In this document: positions 19,910-31,481 of the stretch, piece after piece
Numbering within the stretch: position 1 is the stretch's first letter
How the letters are laid out: every line of letters starts with the position of its first letter
Origin: Sphingomonas sp.
Lineage (GTDB): Bacteria; Pseudomonadota; Alphaproteobacteria; Sphingomonadales; Sphingomonadaceae
Length of the DNA stretch: 42,227 nt
Assembly (NCBI GenBank): GCA_013001055.1
Contig: JABDNH010000020.1
Coordinates: forward strand, 1 to 42,227
Reading direction: 5' to 3'
The notes under the pieces: model-generated
What the model was told of the DNA's origin: nothing
The model's database searches: none
Seen by the model: only the letters and a program-made list of their open reading frames with translations
Translations under genes and position numbers: made by a program

Positions 19910-20839
19910 TTATTTTGGCGCGGACTGCCCGGGGGCGGGTTGGGCGAGATAGGCAAGCCTGCGCATCTCTTGCCGCTGGCGCGAAATCGCAGCGATGGTG
20001 AGCCCGGCAAAGAAGGTGAGCACTGCGACGATGCTCATCCCGGTGACCAGGATGGCCGTAGGAAAGCGCGGCACCTGGCCGGTTTGCAGGTAGGTGACGA
20101 ACAGCGGCACCGCGAGGACGATCGCAGCCACCTGGATTGCAAGTGCCACCGTGCCGTAAAACTCTCGCGGCTTTTCGACACGGAACAGGCGGCCGATCGT
20201 CTTGAGGATGCGCCAACCGTCGCGGAAGGTATTGAGCTTGCTTTCCGATCCTTCGGGACGCGTCCCGTATCTGGTAGCGATTTCGCCTGTCGGCATCCTG
20301 AGTTCGAGCGCGTGGACACTCATTTCGGTCTCGGTCTCGAAACCAGCCGAAAGCGCCGGAAAACTCTTGGCGTAGCGCTTGGAAAAGGCGCGGTAGCCGC
20401 TGAAGATGTCGGAGAAACTGCGGCCGAACAGCCACGCCAGCAGGCTCGTGAAGGCCTTGTTGCCGAGCACGTGTCCGCCGCGATACGCCTCTTCGGCTTC
20501 GTGGTGGCGCGTACCGACAACCATGTCGAGCTGGTGGTCCCATAACAACCGGACCATTTCGGGCGCTGCTGCCGGATCATAGGTCAGGTCGCCATCGGCC
20601 ATGACGTACACGTCGGCATCGATGTCGGCGAACATGCGGCGCACCACATTGCCTTTGCCCTGCTGGACAACGCTACGCACGACCGCACCGTTCGCCTCGG
20701 CGATCTCGACCGTGCGGTCTTTCGAATTATTGTCGAAGACATAGATGGTGGCGTCGGGGAGGTGCTCTTTGAAACCAGCGATCGTTTCGGCGATCGCCGC
20801 TTCCTCATTGTAGCACGGCAGCAAGACTGCGACCTGCAT
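19910..20839 (-). CDS. Family 2 glycosyltransferase with two C-terminal membrane helices
   Basis: 309 residues. The N-terminal GT-A fold has [11 protein letters not shown] (nucleotide-sugar binding), DNNSKD, and the DGD metal site in [18 protein letters not shown] segment and [12 protein letters not shown] follow, then two membrane helices near the C-terminus. This layout resembles polyprenyl-phosphate sugar transferases, acting at the cytoplasmic membrane face; the sugar and lipid are unknown. ATG 20839 has GGAGGGG about four bases upstream. It lies between tig and clpP with 24- and 73-bp gaps, an unusual insertion into this pair, probably in one transcript with them. Confidence 0.88.
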   Translation of the reverse strand: MQVAVLLPCYNEEAAIAETIAGFKEHLPDATIYVFDNNSKDRTVEIAEANGAVVRSVVQQGKGNVVRRMFADIDADVYVMADGDLTYDPAAAPEMVRLLWDHQLDMVVGTRHHEAEEAYRGGHVLGNKAFTSLLAWLFGRSFSDIFSGYRAFSKRYAKSFPALSAGFETETEMSVHALELRMPTGEIATRYGTRPEGSESKLNTFRDGWRILKTIGRLFRVEKPREFYGTVALAIQVAAIVLAVPLFVTYLQTGQVPRFPTAILVTGMSIVAVLTFFAGLTIAAISRQRQEMRRLAYLAQPAPGQSAPK

Positions 20840-20863
20840 TAGCCCCTCCCCGATCAAGCCAAC

Positions 20864-22429
20864 TTATTTTGCCTTTGCCGGGGCCTTCTTCTTGGCGGCC
20901 GGCTTCTTGGCTGCCGTCTTCTTAGCAGGCGACTTCTTAGCAGCAGGTTTCTTTTCTGCAGTTTTCTTGGCCGGTGCCTTTTTGGCGGGCGCTTTCTTGG
21001 CAGTTGCTGTCTTTGCCGACTTGCTCGCCGGTTTTTTGGCGGGCGTCTTTTTCGTCGCCGCCTTTTTCTTGGTCGACTTCTTGGCCGGTGCCGCTTCTTC
21101 GGCTTCGATTGCGGCTTCCAGCTCTTCGCGCGTCACCGTTTTATCGGTGATCTTGGCCTTGTCGAACAGATGGTCGACGACCTTGTCCTCGTACAGCGGG
21201 GCACGCAGCTGCGCGGCCGCCATCGGATTTTCCTGGATGTACTTGACGAATTGTTCGCGCTGCTGCGGTGCGTATTGCTGTGCAGCCTGCTGGATCAGAC
21301 GGGTCATTTCCTGCTGTGAAACCTCGATCCCGTTTGCCTGACCGATCTCTGAGAGCAGCAGGCCAAGACGCACGCGGCGCTCGGCAATCGTCTTGTAATC
21401 GTCCGCCTCGGCTTCGATTTCCTTCAGTGCAGCTTCGGAGTCTTCCTCATGGCTCGCTTCGTGGCGAAGCTGGTTCATGATGTTTTCGTATTCTGCGTCG
21501 ACCATCGACGGCGGAACCTCGAAATCGTGATCGCCGGCGAGCTTGTCGAGCAGCTGGCGCTTCATTTGTGTACGGGTGAGACCGTTCAGCTCTTCCTCAA
21601 GTTGCGCCTTGACCAGGCCCCTGAGCTGCTCGAGGTCAGTGAGGCCCATATTCTTGGCAAAGTCGTCATCGACCTTCGTCTCGGTCTCGACCTTCACTTC
21701 CTTGGCCGTGATGTCGAATTCGGCCTTTTGACCGGCGAGATCCTTCGACGGATAATCTTCGGGGAAGGTGACATCGATGGTGCGTTCGTCGCCGGCCTTC
21801 ATGCCTTCGATCTGGTCTTCAAAGCCCGGAATCAGGCGGCCCGAGCCCAGTTCGATTTCCATGTCGCTGGCGGTGCCGCCTTCGAACGCTTCGCCGTCTT
21901 TCTTGCCGACAAAGTCCATGACCATCAGATCGCCTTTCCCGGCTTTCTTGGTCTTGGGCGCTTTTTTCCAGCTTTTCTGACCCTTCGCCATCTGCTCGAG
22001 GCGATCGTCGACGACCTTGTCCTCGACTTCGACGTTCAGCCGGTCGAGCTTGAGATCCTTGATTTCGGGTGCCTTGATGTCGGGCAGGGCTTCGAGGCTT
22101 ACGTCGAGCATGGCATCCTTGCCCTGCTCGTATTTTTCGTCGAGCTTGACCTCGGGCTGCATCGCGGGACGCAGCTTCTGCTCGGCGAGCAGTTCCTGAA
22201 CCGCAGTCTGCACGGCATTGTTTAGCGCATCGCCATGGAGCGCCTCGCCATGCATTTTCTTGATCAGGTTGGGCGGCACCTTGCCGGGACGGAAGCCGGG
22301 CATCCGCACCTGCGGCGCGATCCGCTTCACTTCTGCATCAACCTTGGCCTGGATGTCCTTGGCCGGAATGGTCACTTCGTAGGCTCGTTTGAGGCCCTTG
22401 TTTTCCGTCTCGACGGTTTTGATTGCCAC
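20864..22429 (-). CDS. tig: Trigger factor with lysine/alanine-rich tail
   Basis: Ribosome-associated chaperone and peptidyl-prolyl isomerase. The ribosome-binding signature GFRPGKVP is at residues 45-52; an FKBP-like PPIase domain (about 150-240) and the substrate-binding helical C-domain follow. Classical trigger factor ends near 430-450 residues; here about 75 more residues (447-521, bases 20867-21091) are almost only Ala, Lys, Pro, Ser and Thr in AKKxPAKK-like steps, like a histone H1 tail. GTG at 22429 is the start. The tail is probably disordered and strongly basic, which could bind nucleic acid or ribosomal RNA; that is inference. Confidence 0.95.
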   Translation of the reverse strand: MAIKTVETENKGLKRAYEVTIPAKDIQAKVDAEVKRIAPQVRMPGFRPGKVPPNLIKKMHGEALHGDALNNAVQTAVQELLAEQKLRPAMQPEVKLDEKYEQGKDAMLDVSLEALPDIKAPEIKDLKLDRLNVEVEDKVVDDRLEQMAKGQKSWKKAPKTKKAGKGDLMVMDFVGKKDGEAFEGGTASDMEIELGSGRLIPGFEDQIEGMKAGDERTIDVTFPEDYPSKDLAGQKAEFDITAKEVKVETETKVDDDFAKNMGLTDLEQLRGLVKAQLEEELNGLTRTQMKRQLLDKLAGDHDFEVPPSMVDAEYENIMNQLRHEASHEEDSEAALKEIEAEADDYKTIAERRVRLGLLLSEIGQANGIEVSQQEMTRLIQQAAQQYAPQQREQFVKYIQENPMAAAQLRAPLYEDKVVDHLFDKAKITDKTVTREELEAAIEAEEAAPAKKSTKKKAATKKTPAKKPASKSAKTATAKKAPAKKAPAKKTAEKKPAAKKSPAKKTAAKKPAAKKKAPAKAK

Positions 22430-22481
22430 TTGTCGTTCCCGTGTCTTTTCAAATCGTTACAGCGCCAGTTCACCATGAAAG

Positions 22482-22566
22482 TGGTGCGCGCGGAGGGAAT
22501 CGAACCCCCACATCTTGCGATACATGGACCTAAACCATGCGCGTCTACCAGTTCCGCCACGCGCGC
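22482..22566 (-). tRNA. tRNA-Leu (anticodon TAG)
   Basis: 85-nt class II tRNA with a long variable arm and encoded CCA. Anticodon arm CATGG / TTTAGGT / CCATG gives TAG. The acceptor stem is GCGCGCG / CGCGCGC. It lies just upstream of tig on the same strand. Confidence 0.95.
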
Positions 22567-22678
22567 GGACGCTCTTCTAAAGGTGCGCGGCGTATAGCAA
22601 TCGTGGCTGTCAGCACAAGCGTGAATGGCAAAATATGCCGCGAATTTCGAGAGATCGGGCGGTCAGGCCGACGAAACG

Positions 22679-23299
22679 TCACCTGGTGAGCCGCGCGCTC
22701 GCCACCATCGCTTCGAAATCGGGTAGCGCCTCGTCGAAATAATGTTGGCGCGCGCCATCGAGCAGGATGAGATATAGTCGCTCGTCGATGACCGCGCCGA
22801 TCGCCCTGCCCCGCCGCCATAATTCATCGCCCGAAAGATAGTCGAAATCAAACTGGAAACCCTGCGCACCCATGAAATCGCGCGGGACCAAACTGGTGGT
22901 TTCAAATTGCAGCGCACCGGCGCGGCCACGATAATAGCTCTCCAGCATCGCCGCGATCTCGAAGCCGGTCATCCGCTTGTCGAATGGCGGGACCTGGCGG
23001 ATGTCCTTCCTGCGCTGATAGACGAGGCTCTTGCCGTCCTTGAGGCCGGATACAAAGCTCAGCGTATCCAGATAGGGTCCGTTCAGCGTCCAGTCCTCGA
23101 CTTCGCGGACGTCGCGGAAGACGCGGCTAGTCATTCGGTTCCACTCGCGCGGCGGCGTAACCGCCATACGATCGGTGCCGACCTTGTGTTCGCGGGCCTC
23201 GACCAGGCGGAACGACGCGTTGCCAAACGCGCCGCCGCCGCCAGACGCGCATGCGCCAAGAAGAAGACTGGCAGTCATCAGCAGGACCAAACGCATCAC
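22679..23299 (-). CDS. Uncharacterised lipoprotein
   Basis: 206 residues. A lipobox LLGAC near residue 17 predicts lipid attachment and an outer-membrane or inner-membrane location. The rest is a soluble domain with no motif I recognise (features include YYRGRAGALQFETT and FDFDYLSGDELWRRG). It overlaps the M48 protease gene by 4 nt (ATGA) and is the last gene of a long operon, 112 bp before tRNA-Leu. Confidence 0.75.
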   Translation of the reverse strand: MMRLVLLMTASLLLGACASGGGGAFGNASFRLVEAREHKVGTDRMAVTPPREWNRMTSRVFRDVREVEDWTLNGPYLDTLSFVSGLKDGKSLVYQRRKDIRQVPPFDKRMTGFEIAAMLESYYRGRAGALQFETTSLVPRDFMGAQGFQFDFDYLSGDELWRRGRAIGAVIDERLYLILLDGARQHYFDEALPDFEAMVASARLTR

Positions 23300-24522
23300 A
23301 GCACCTCCACACGCGGCAGCATGGCGCGCACCATCTCGGCGTCGGGCGCATCGGGCGCGAGCCGCAGATAGGTGGACAAGGCCTCATAGGCTTCGGGCAT
23401 GCGTTCCTGCCGACGCAGTGCAATCCCGTGCCAGCGCCACGCCTCCACCGGCACGTCCTCATATTGAACGGCAACTTCGTAGCCTTGCGCCGCCCGTTCA
23501 AAGTCGCCGTCGCGGCCGCGCAGCCGCCAGATCTCGGCCTCGGCGTAGCGCAATTGCCCGGTCCAGCCATCGCGCGCGAGCGTTTCCACGACATATTGGC
23601 TGGCCCCGGGATCGTTGAGCTTCACCTGGTCTTCCAACATCGAGGGCCGTAGCCCGGCGAGCACGGCATCGTAGCGTTCACGATACAGCCCCAACTCCGA
23701 ATGCCCGGCGCGCAATTCGGCGGCGCTCACGCGTAGGTCCTTCATCCGACTTTCAGGGCTCGGGTGCGTTCCGAACATCGCGAAACGGCGATGGCGACGC
23801 GTCCCACGGGCCTTTGCCGACATTTCCAGCTCGGCGACAAGCTGCTCCCACGTGTCGGGCATCGCCATCGGGTCATATCCATTTTCAGCAAGCAGCCGCG
23901 CGCCCATCGCATCGGCTTCGGCTTCCAGCTTGCGACTGTAGGAGAGGATCGAAAGGATCGTCGCGAACTGGCCGAGCTGCAGCAGGTCGCCAATATAGTT
24001 GCCCGTTACGCCGCCAACCGCCCCCGCCCCCATCGCGAGGATCGAGAAGGCATCCGCTTTCGCCTTGACCGAGCGCCACTGACGGATCTGGTGCTTGCGG
24101 AGAAAATGCGCGCTTTCGTGCGCAATGACGCCCGCAAGCTGCGCTTCGTTGCGCATTCGCAAAAGCAAGCCGGAAAAGAAAACGGTAAAGCCCGTCGGGA
24201 ACATCATCGCGTTGAATTCAGGCACGCGCGCCAGATATATTCGCATGTCGCCCGCTGCGGGCCCGCCGACACGGCGGATCAGAACTTTCAGATAATCATT
24301 CAACGCGGGATCGTCGATCAGCAGGTTGGAGCCTGCAATCTCCTCTTCGACCCGGTCCATCTGTGCCCACATCGCGATTTCGTCGCGATCGGTCGGGCGA
24401 TAGCCGGGGCCGATCAGCGCCTCCATGTCCTCGGGCTTGATCCGTGCGCTCGCCGGGATGGGCGCGGCCATCAACGCGGCGCCTGCTGCGCCGGTCGCAA
24501 GCAGTTGGCGTCTATCGAGCAT
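23296..24522 (-). CDS. M48 family zinc metalloprotease with C-terminal TPR-like part
   Basis: 408 residues. A probable twin-arginine signal begins the protein (DRRQLLATGAAGAAL, cleavage near ASA at 25-26). The catalytic zinc site is H135-E136-S-A-H139 (HESAH), with a downstream third ligand in LEAEADAMG (E200xxxD204). A TPR-like helical region ends the protein, as in BepA-type periplasmic proteases for outer-membrane protein quality control. Its start overlaps the end of the preceding lipoprotein by 11 bp, and its stop overlaps the next lipoprotein start by 4 nt. Zinc ligands look complete. BepA homology is by layout only. Confidence 0.85.
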   Translation of the reverse strand: MLDRRQLLATGAAGAALMAAPIPASARIKPEDMEALIGPGYRPTDRDEIAMWAQMDRVEEEIAGSNLLIDDPALNDYLKVLIRRVGGPAAGDMRIYLARVPEFNAMMFPTGFTVFFSGLLLRMRNEAQLAGVIAHESAHFLRKHQIRQWRSVKAKADAFSILAMGAGAVGGVTGNYIGDLLQLGQFATILSILSYSRKLEAEADAMGARLLAENGYDPMAMPDTWEQLVAELEMSAKARGTRRHRRFAMFGTHPSPESRMKDLRVSAAELRAGHSELGLYRERYDAVLAGLRPSMLEDQVKLNDPGASQYVVETLARDGWTGQLRYAEAEIWRLRGRDGDFERAAQGYEVAVQYEDVPVEAWRWHGIALRRQERMPEAYEALSTYLRLAPDAPDAEMVRAMLPRVEVL

Positions 24523-25273
24523 CGCGCACCGCCTTGCCGGGCTTCATCCGGCCGAGCAGGCGCTCGACCATCTGATCGGCGCCTTCACGCGTACGGATGT
24601 CGCCAAAGCTGATCCCGGCCATCTGGCTGCCCGTCTGGACAAGGTTGAACCAGACGACGTTTCCGGTGCGAAGATCGACCAGGCTGGCATAGGCAATCTG
24701 CCCGCCCCCGCCGATCGCCGGCGCACAGAAGCCGATGAAGCATCCGGCCACGCCCAACACCTGCATCGCGGTGCGCCCGGTGCCGACCTGCCTGTCCTCG
24801 GCATACATGAAGAGCGCGTAGTCATAGCCGACTTGCTTGCCAAAACGCGTTGCACCGTCGCCGAGCGTATAGGTCAGGCCCTGTTTGCGCTTGTTGGGCA
24901 GCCGATAGCCAGAATAATGATGCAGGACGATCGAATTGCCGACCGCATTGTGGAGCCGCTCGAGCTGCGCGACCGTCTCGGCATCAATGCCGTCAAGTCC
25001 GTCGCGCGTTTCCAGTATATGGACGCGCCCGCCACGCGTACCCTGCTGTTCGCGCAGGCTATCGATAAGGTGGCCGCGTGCCGCCTCGGTCCAATCCGCG
25101 CGCGGCTCCACAAGCCCGCCCGTCGTGACTGTCCCGACGACGACCTGCGGGCGCATGACGAGCAGCGAATAGTCACCTTCGGGCGGCGAAAAATCGACAT
25201 CCGAGACCTGGCGCGTGGAAACGCACGCCGACAATGCCAGCATCAGGAAAAACGCAGTGAACAGGCGACGCAT
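24512..25273 (-). CDS. Uncharacterised lipoprotein upstream of M48 protease
   Basis: 253 residues from the ATG at 25273 (GGGAGA upstream; the longer frame to 25300 lacks one). Lipobox LSAC near residue 16 predicts lipidation. The body is mainly soluble, with one hydrophobic Gly-rich stretch near CFIGFCAPAIGGGGQ; I recognise no family. It is translationally coupled to the M48 protease by an 11-bp overlap, which suggests a shared envelope function. Confidence 0.75.
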   Translation of the reverse strand: MRRLFTAFFLMLALSACVSTRQVSDVDFSPPEGDYSLLVMRPQVVVGTVTTGGLVEPRADWTEAARGHLIDSLREQQGTRGGRVHILETRDGLDGIDAETVAQLERLHNAVGNSIVLHHYSGYRLPNKRKQGLTYTLGDGATRFGKQVGYDYALFMYAEDRQVGTGRTAMQVLGVAGCFIGFCAPAIGGGGQIAYASLVDLRTGNVVWFNLVQTGSQMAGISFGDIRTREGADQMVERLLGRMKPGKAVRDAR

Positions 25274-25338
25274 GACATTCTCCCGCGAACGCAGGTGCAT
25301 TCCTGCGCGCCAAGAGCCTGATCTTCAAGCGTAAATTA

Positions 25339-27000
25339 TCAGTTGCCGCAACGTTTGCCGTGAACGCCATCAAGGCATACGCCGTCAATCTCCGTACCGC
25401 CCAGCGAGAGACCTAGATGCGCCGCGAGGGTTGGCAGGATGTCGACGGTGCGCGCCACATCGGGGCGGTTCACCGGGGCCTGACCCGGTCGATAGAACGC
25501 GATCGGTACACGGCGATCATAGTCCCACGGACTGCTATGGTGCGAGATGAAGGTCGGTCCCGGCCGCTCGATCGGCGTGCGATATTCGGTCAGGACAAAG
25601 GCCAGATCGCCCGAGCGTTCGGGATCATGCCCCGCCCGCTTGCGCTGGAGCAGGGTCCAGTTTGCAGGGTTGCCGGCCGGCATGGGCGTGGCTTCGATTT
25701 CTTCACGCGTGAACACCGCTTCGATCTGCGGATGCGCTGCATAGGTGGCTTTCAGAGCTGCAATGGCTTGCGCGCGCAAGCCAGCGTCCAAATCGCGCGC
25801 CACGTACATGTCATAGGGGGCCTCGCCCGCCACCCAATTCTCCGGAAGTTCGGGCAACTGGCGTTCCACTTCGGCGATTGCCGAACTGTTCAGATCGGGT
25901 GCCATTCGGCCCGTTTGGATGCCTTGTAGCGCCAGACGCTCGGGAAGGTGCGGCGCGCCGTGGTCGGCCGTCAGCACCACCGCATAATCGAGCTCACGCG
26001 CATCGAGCAGGTCGAGGAACCCCTCAAGATTGCGATCGAGGCTGAACATCTGCAGGCACGCTTCGCCGCCATCAGGGCCAAAGGCATGACTGACATAATC
26101 GGTTGCGCTGAGGCCGAGCGAGATCAAGTCTGGCGCATCGCTCGACCTGCCCAGCTGCATGTCGTCAATAAGCGCGGCACCAAGGGCGAGCACGGCGCCG
26201 TCATAGCCAGGGGTGCGACGGAACGCGCCGCTATCGCCCGCCGCCCAGCCGAGACGACCATCGCCGACACGCCATTGGCCTTCGGCGATGACTTCGGGTT
26301 TGGCAGCGCAATATTCCGTCATTTCCAGACCAGTCGACCCTGCATCGATGAGTGTCTGCGTGGCGACAGTGGCGGCAGCGACGACCGGCGGGGTCGGACG
26401 ATCAAGATCGCTGATCCAACCCTCATTGCCCCACCACCAGCGTTGGTCGACCTGACGTCCGCCCATCATTACTGCCGCGCGGTCCTTGCCGGCAATCGAG
26501 ACATTGCGCGATCCCGGATGCGCGGCCTTCATGTAGGCGCCGAGCGTCGGCACTTTGAGCGGCGAAGCGCTGATCACCATGTCGTCACCCGGCGCATCGG
26601 GATCCTCGGCGCAATAAATGACGCGCTCGTCGGCGGGGCGATCGATATCGATCCAGCGATTGGCGATGATCCCGCTACGCGCGGGATGCGAACCGGTCAG
26701 CAACGTCGCATGACCCGGACAAGTCTCGGTCATGCTGTGCGCCTGGTAGGCGTTGAGAAAGAGCGTGCCTTCCCGCGACAGGCGCGCAAGGCCGCCATTC
26801 ATCAGCGGCAGATATTCTTCCAGAAGCTGACTCGATAGCGAATCCACGCTGATAACGACAACCAGATCGGGAGCGTCGACTTCGCCAACCGCAGGAGCGC
26901 CCGGGACAGGAAGGCCGGCAATCGGTTCAGGCGCGGGCTGGCTGGCACAGGCCGATAGAGCAAGCACCGCGCCTGCCATCAAAAGTGTGGACTTGTGCAT
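25339..27000 (-). CDS. PafA/NPP-like alkaline phosphatase lipoprotein
   Basis: 553 residues. The lipobox LSACAS puts Cys at 18. The alkaline phosphatase superfamily fold is recognised from metal-ligand Asp 53 (VVISVDSL), the nucleophile Thr 93 in ETCPGHATLLTG (compare the TxPxH of NPP enzymes), TDYVSHAFGP and LTADHGAP for the second zinc set. It would cleave phosphate monoesters or diesters in the periplasm. ATG 27000 has GGAGAG upstream. A Cys next to the nucleophile and WWW near WWWGNEGW are odd but do not disturb the core. It follows gatB by 25 bp. Confidence 0.85.
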   Translation of the reverse strand: MHKSTLLMAGAVLALSACASQPAPEPIAGLPVPGAPAVGEVDAPDLVVVISVDSLSSQLLEEYLPLMNGGLARLSREGTLFLNAYQAHSMTETCPGHATLLTGSHPARSGIIANRWIDIDRPADERVIYCAEDPDAPGDDMVISASPLKVPTLGAYMKAAHPGSRNVSIAGKDRAAVMMGGRQVDQRWWWGNEGWISDLDRPTPPVVAAATVATQTLIDAGSTGLEMTEYCAAKPEVIAEGQWRVGDGRLGWAAGDSGAFRRTPGYDGAVLALGAALIDDMQLGRSSDAPDLISLGLSATDYVSHAFGPDGGEACLQMFSLDRNLEGFLDLLDARELDYAVVLTADHGAPHLPERLALQGIQTGRMAPDLNSSAIAEVERQLPELPENWVAGEAPYDMYVARDLDAGLRAQAIAALKATYAAHPQIEAVFTREEIEATPMPAGNPANWTLLQRKRAGHDPERSGDLAFVLTEYRTPIERPGPTFISHHSSPWDYDRRVPIAFYRPGQAPVNRPDVARTVDILPTLAAHLGLSLGGTEIDGVCLDGVHGKRCGN

Positions 27001-27025
27001 TGCTCTCTCCATTGTTCGCGGCGCT

Positions 27026-28488
<1,463 letters not shown>

Positions 28489-28492
<4 letters not shown>

Positions 28493-29964
28493 CACCACTT
28501 CTCCGGCAGTTCGATGGCTGGGGCGCGTTCCTCGATGGCGAGGCCCGCGTTGAGGACGGTCTGCTCGTCGAGTTCGTTACCGATGAGGTGCAGGCCGAGC
28601 GGCAGGCCGTCACCGTTGATGCCTCCGGGCACGCTCATCGCGGGCAGGCCGGCGAGCGATGCAGGCACCGCGAACACGTCATTCAAGTACATGGCGATGG
28701 GATCGTCGCTCTTCTCGCCGAGGCCGAAGGCAGCGCTCGGCGCGGTCGGCGTCAGGATCAAGTCGCATTGCTCGAACGCACTGCGGAAATCCTGTTTGAT
28801 CAGCGTGCGAACCTTCTGCGCCTTGGTGAAATAGGCGTCGTAATAGCCCGCGCTCAGCACGTAGGTACCGATCATGATGCGGCGCTTCACTTCGTCGCCA
28901 AACCCGTCCTCGCGCGTCTGCTTGTACATGTCGTGCAGGCCGCCGCCTTCGACCGCTTCGCGCAGCCCGTAACGCACGCCGTCATAGCGAGCGAGGTTGG
29001 ACGAGGCTTCGGCGGGCGCGATGATGTAATAGGTCGGCAGCGCATATTGCGTGTGCGGCAGCGAGATTTCGACCGGCTCGGCACCGGCATCGCGCAGCCA
29101 TTCGACCCCTTGATCCCATAGCGCGTCGATCTCGGCCGGCGTGCCGTCGATGCGATATTCGCGCGGAATACCGACCTTCTTGCCCTTGAGGTCAGCGGAA
29201 AGCCCCGCCTCCCACTGCGGCACATCAACTTTGAGCGAGGTCGAATCCTTGGGATCGAACCCGCACATCGCTTCGAGCATGATTGCGCAGTCGCGCACCG
29301 TACGAGCCATCGGCCCCGCCTGGTCGAGCGAGCTGGCAAAAGCGACGATGCCCCAGCGCGAGCAGCGCCCGTAGGTCGGCTTGATCCCGCAAATGCCGGT
29401 GAAGGCCGCGGGCTGGCGGATCGAGCCACCAGTGTCGGTACCCGTTGCGCCTGGCGCAATGCGTGCGGAAACGGCGCTGGCCGAACCGCCCGATGACCCG
29501 CCTGGCGTGATTGCGGCATTCGAACCATCCCGCCGCCACGGGGAGATGACCGGACCGTGCGCGCAAGTCTCGTTGGACGAGCCCATGGCGAATTCGTCCA
29601 TGTTGAGCTTGCCCAGCATGCCCGCGCCCGCCGCCTTCAGGTTGGCCGAAACCGTGCTTTCATACGGCGGCTTGAAGCTACTCAGCATACGGGACCCGGC
29701 GGACGTGGTGACGCCTTCGGTTGCGAACAGGTCTTTCATGCCGAGCGGAATACCCGACAGCGGCTTGAGATCGTCGGTCTGGCGCGCCTTGTCAGCCATA
29801 TCGGCTGCCTCAAGCGCGACCTCGGGCGTCTTCACCAGATAGGCGTTGAGCGTATCGGCGGCCTCGACCGCAGCATTATAATCCTCGGCAATCTCGCGAG
29901 CGGAAAAGTCGCCGGCGCGAAAGCCGTCGCGCAGCTCGGCGATAGTCTTGGTGGTCAGGTTCAC
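28489..29964 (-). CDS. gatA: Asp-tRNA(Asn)/Glu-tRNA(Gln) amidotransferase subunit A
   Basis: 491 residues, the amidase that releases ammonia from glutamine. The Ser-cisSer-Lys triad is K77 (GMKDLF), S157 (TPGGSSGGS) and S181 (TGGSIRQPA). It starts with GTG 29964, whose first base pairs with the last base of the gatC stop (1-nt overlap). Its presence shows that glutaminyl-tRNA is made by transamidation, as in most Alphaproteobacteria. Confidence 0.97.
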
Positions 29965-30251
29965 TATTCGATCACCTTCGGGACTGCGAAGAAGCCGTGC
30001 TGGGCTTCGGGCGCGTTGCTTAACACCTTGTCGCGGATGTTACCGTCGGTGACGATATCCTCGCGCAGCCGCATCTTCTGCTCGATCACTGCGGTGAGCG
30101 GTTCGACCCCGTCGGTATCGACCTCGCCCAGCTGTTCGACCCAGCCGAGGATATTGTTAAGTTCGGGAAGCAGCCGACCGGCTTCTTCATCGGAAAGGTT
30201 GATGCGCGCCAGATTGGCGATGTGGCGCACGTCTTCGAGTGTAACGGACAT
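29964..30251 (-). CDS. gatC: Asp-tRNA(Asn)/Glu-tRNA(Gln) amidotransferase subunit C
   Basis: 95 residues from ATG 30251 ([17 protein letters not shown]). It wraps GatA and GatB. The [18 protein letters not shown] helix and the ending [17 protein letters not shown] are characteristic. A frame extending to 30326 is open but offers no good start. First gene of the gatCAB operon; its promoter must lie in the 78 bp before the divergent DUF3089 gene. Confidence 0.95.
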   Translation of the reverse strand: MSVTLEDVRHIANLARINLSDEEAGRLLPELNNILGWVEQLGEVDTDGVEPLTAVIEQKMRLREDIVTDGNIRDKVLSNAPEAQHGFFAVPKVIE

Positions 30252-30329
30252 GCGCGGTTCCCTAGCGCCAACCCCCCTGCCCTTCAAGCGATGTTGCAGT
30301 GCAATGCACACGCGGCTAGGCGGCAATCC

Positions 30330-31481
30330 ATGGCAGCGCGATTATTTCTCGGCATTATCGCCCTTCTCACCGTGCTCGTGGTGGGGGGCGTGACCGCATA
30401 TTATCTCTACGGCGACGAGATCCTGGCCGAGCAGGCCATGCCGACGGTCGAATTCGTCGCACCCCCCGAAGAAGATCGTCCGCTTTACGACGAGGATGGC
30501 GACTGGCTGGTCAAGCCCGGCGTCGGTGAGGACTTGGTCGGTTGGGAACCCGGCGAATTCCTGCCGCATCCCTATTTCGACCAGAGCGACGTGATGATCG
30601 ACGATGCGGCCGATCCTGTCGACCTGACGCCCGCCGCGATCTTTTACGTCCACCCGACGACCTACCTCCAGCGCGACCGTTGGAATGCCCCGATCGAGCT
30701 CGATGGCAATGCGGCCTTTCGCGCCCGCATTTTCATCCAGTCGCAGGCGAGTGCCTTTGCCGCGATGGGACAGGTCTGGGCACCGCGCTATCGCCAGGCC
30801 GCTTATGGTGCCTTCTTGAGCACCGAGCCCGACGCACTTTCGGCGCTCGATGTCGCGTTCGAGGATGTGAGTACCGCGTTCGACGCCTTTCTCGCCGCCA
30901 ATCCCGAAGGCCCGATCATTCTTGCCGGCCACAGCCAGGGCTCGCTTCACCTCCTGCGGCTCCTCAAGACGCGGGGCAGCGAGATCGCTGACCGGCTCGT
31001 CGTCGCTTATATCGTCGGCTGGCCGATCGATCGTGCTGTCGATGTTGCCGTGACCGGACCGCCCGTCTGTTCGCGCCGCGATGAAAGCGGTTGCATCATG
31101 ACCTGGCTGACCTTTGCCGATCCGGCCAATCCCAACCTGTTCATGCGCACCTGGGAAGAAGGCAATGGCAGCGAACCGCTGCGTTCGCGCGAACGGCTGA
31201 TCTGCACCAACCCCATCACTGGCGGCGAACCGAACGAGGAACCCGCGCTCGGCCGCGGCACGCTGGTGCCGACCGACGGTCTGCAAAATGCGACGTTGGC
31301 GCAAGGTGCCGTTCGTGCGCGGTGCGATGAGGGCTTGCTTACCCTCGCTGGCGAAGTGCCCGAGCTTGGTCCCTACACGCTGCCGGGCAACAATTATCAC
31401 GTTTATGATTACGCGCTATTCTATGGCGACATACGCCACGACGCCGACCGGCGCCGCGAGGGATGGGAACGCGCGCGATGA
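30330..31481 (+). CDS. DUF3089 alpha/beta hydrolase-like protein
   Basis: 383 residues. One N-terminal membrane helix (about 4-24) anchors a large outer domain. The nucleophile elbow is GHSQGS in [12 protein letters not shown], and [11 protein letters not shown] opens the fold as in DUF3089 proteins. The catalytic acid and His are not securely placed, although a late His is present in [10 protein letters not shown] lipase or esterase role is likely but the substrate is unknown. The start at 30330 fits the membrane segment and an AGG-CGG ribosome site; the stop overlaps the next gene (ATGA). Confidence 0.82.
   Translation: MAARLFLGIIALLTVLVVGGVTAYYLYGDEILAEQAMPTVEFVAPPEEDRPLYDEDGDWLVKPGVGEDLVGWEPGEFLPHPYFDQSDVMIDDAADPVDLTPAAIFYVHPTTYLQRDRWNAPIELDGNAAFRARIFIQSQASAFAAMGQVWAPRYRQAAYGAFLSTEPDALSALDVAFEDVSTAFDAFLAANPEGPIILAGHSQGSLHLLRLLKTRGSEIADRLVVAYIVGWPIDRAVDVAVTGPPVCSRRDESGCIMTWLTFADPANPNLFMRTWEEGNGSEPLRSRERLICTNPITGGEPNEEPALGRGTLVPTDGLQNATLAQGAVRARCDEGLLTLAGEVPELGPYTLPGNNYHVYDYALFYGDIRHDADRRREGWERAR

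Noticed and set aside
20867-21091. Short DNA repeats at the trigger factor 3' end considered as a repeat array
   Set aside because: They are codons of the AKKPAKK tail with no regular spacer, so not CRISPR or satellite.
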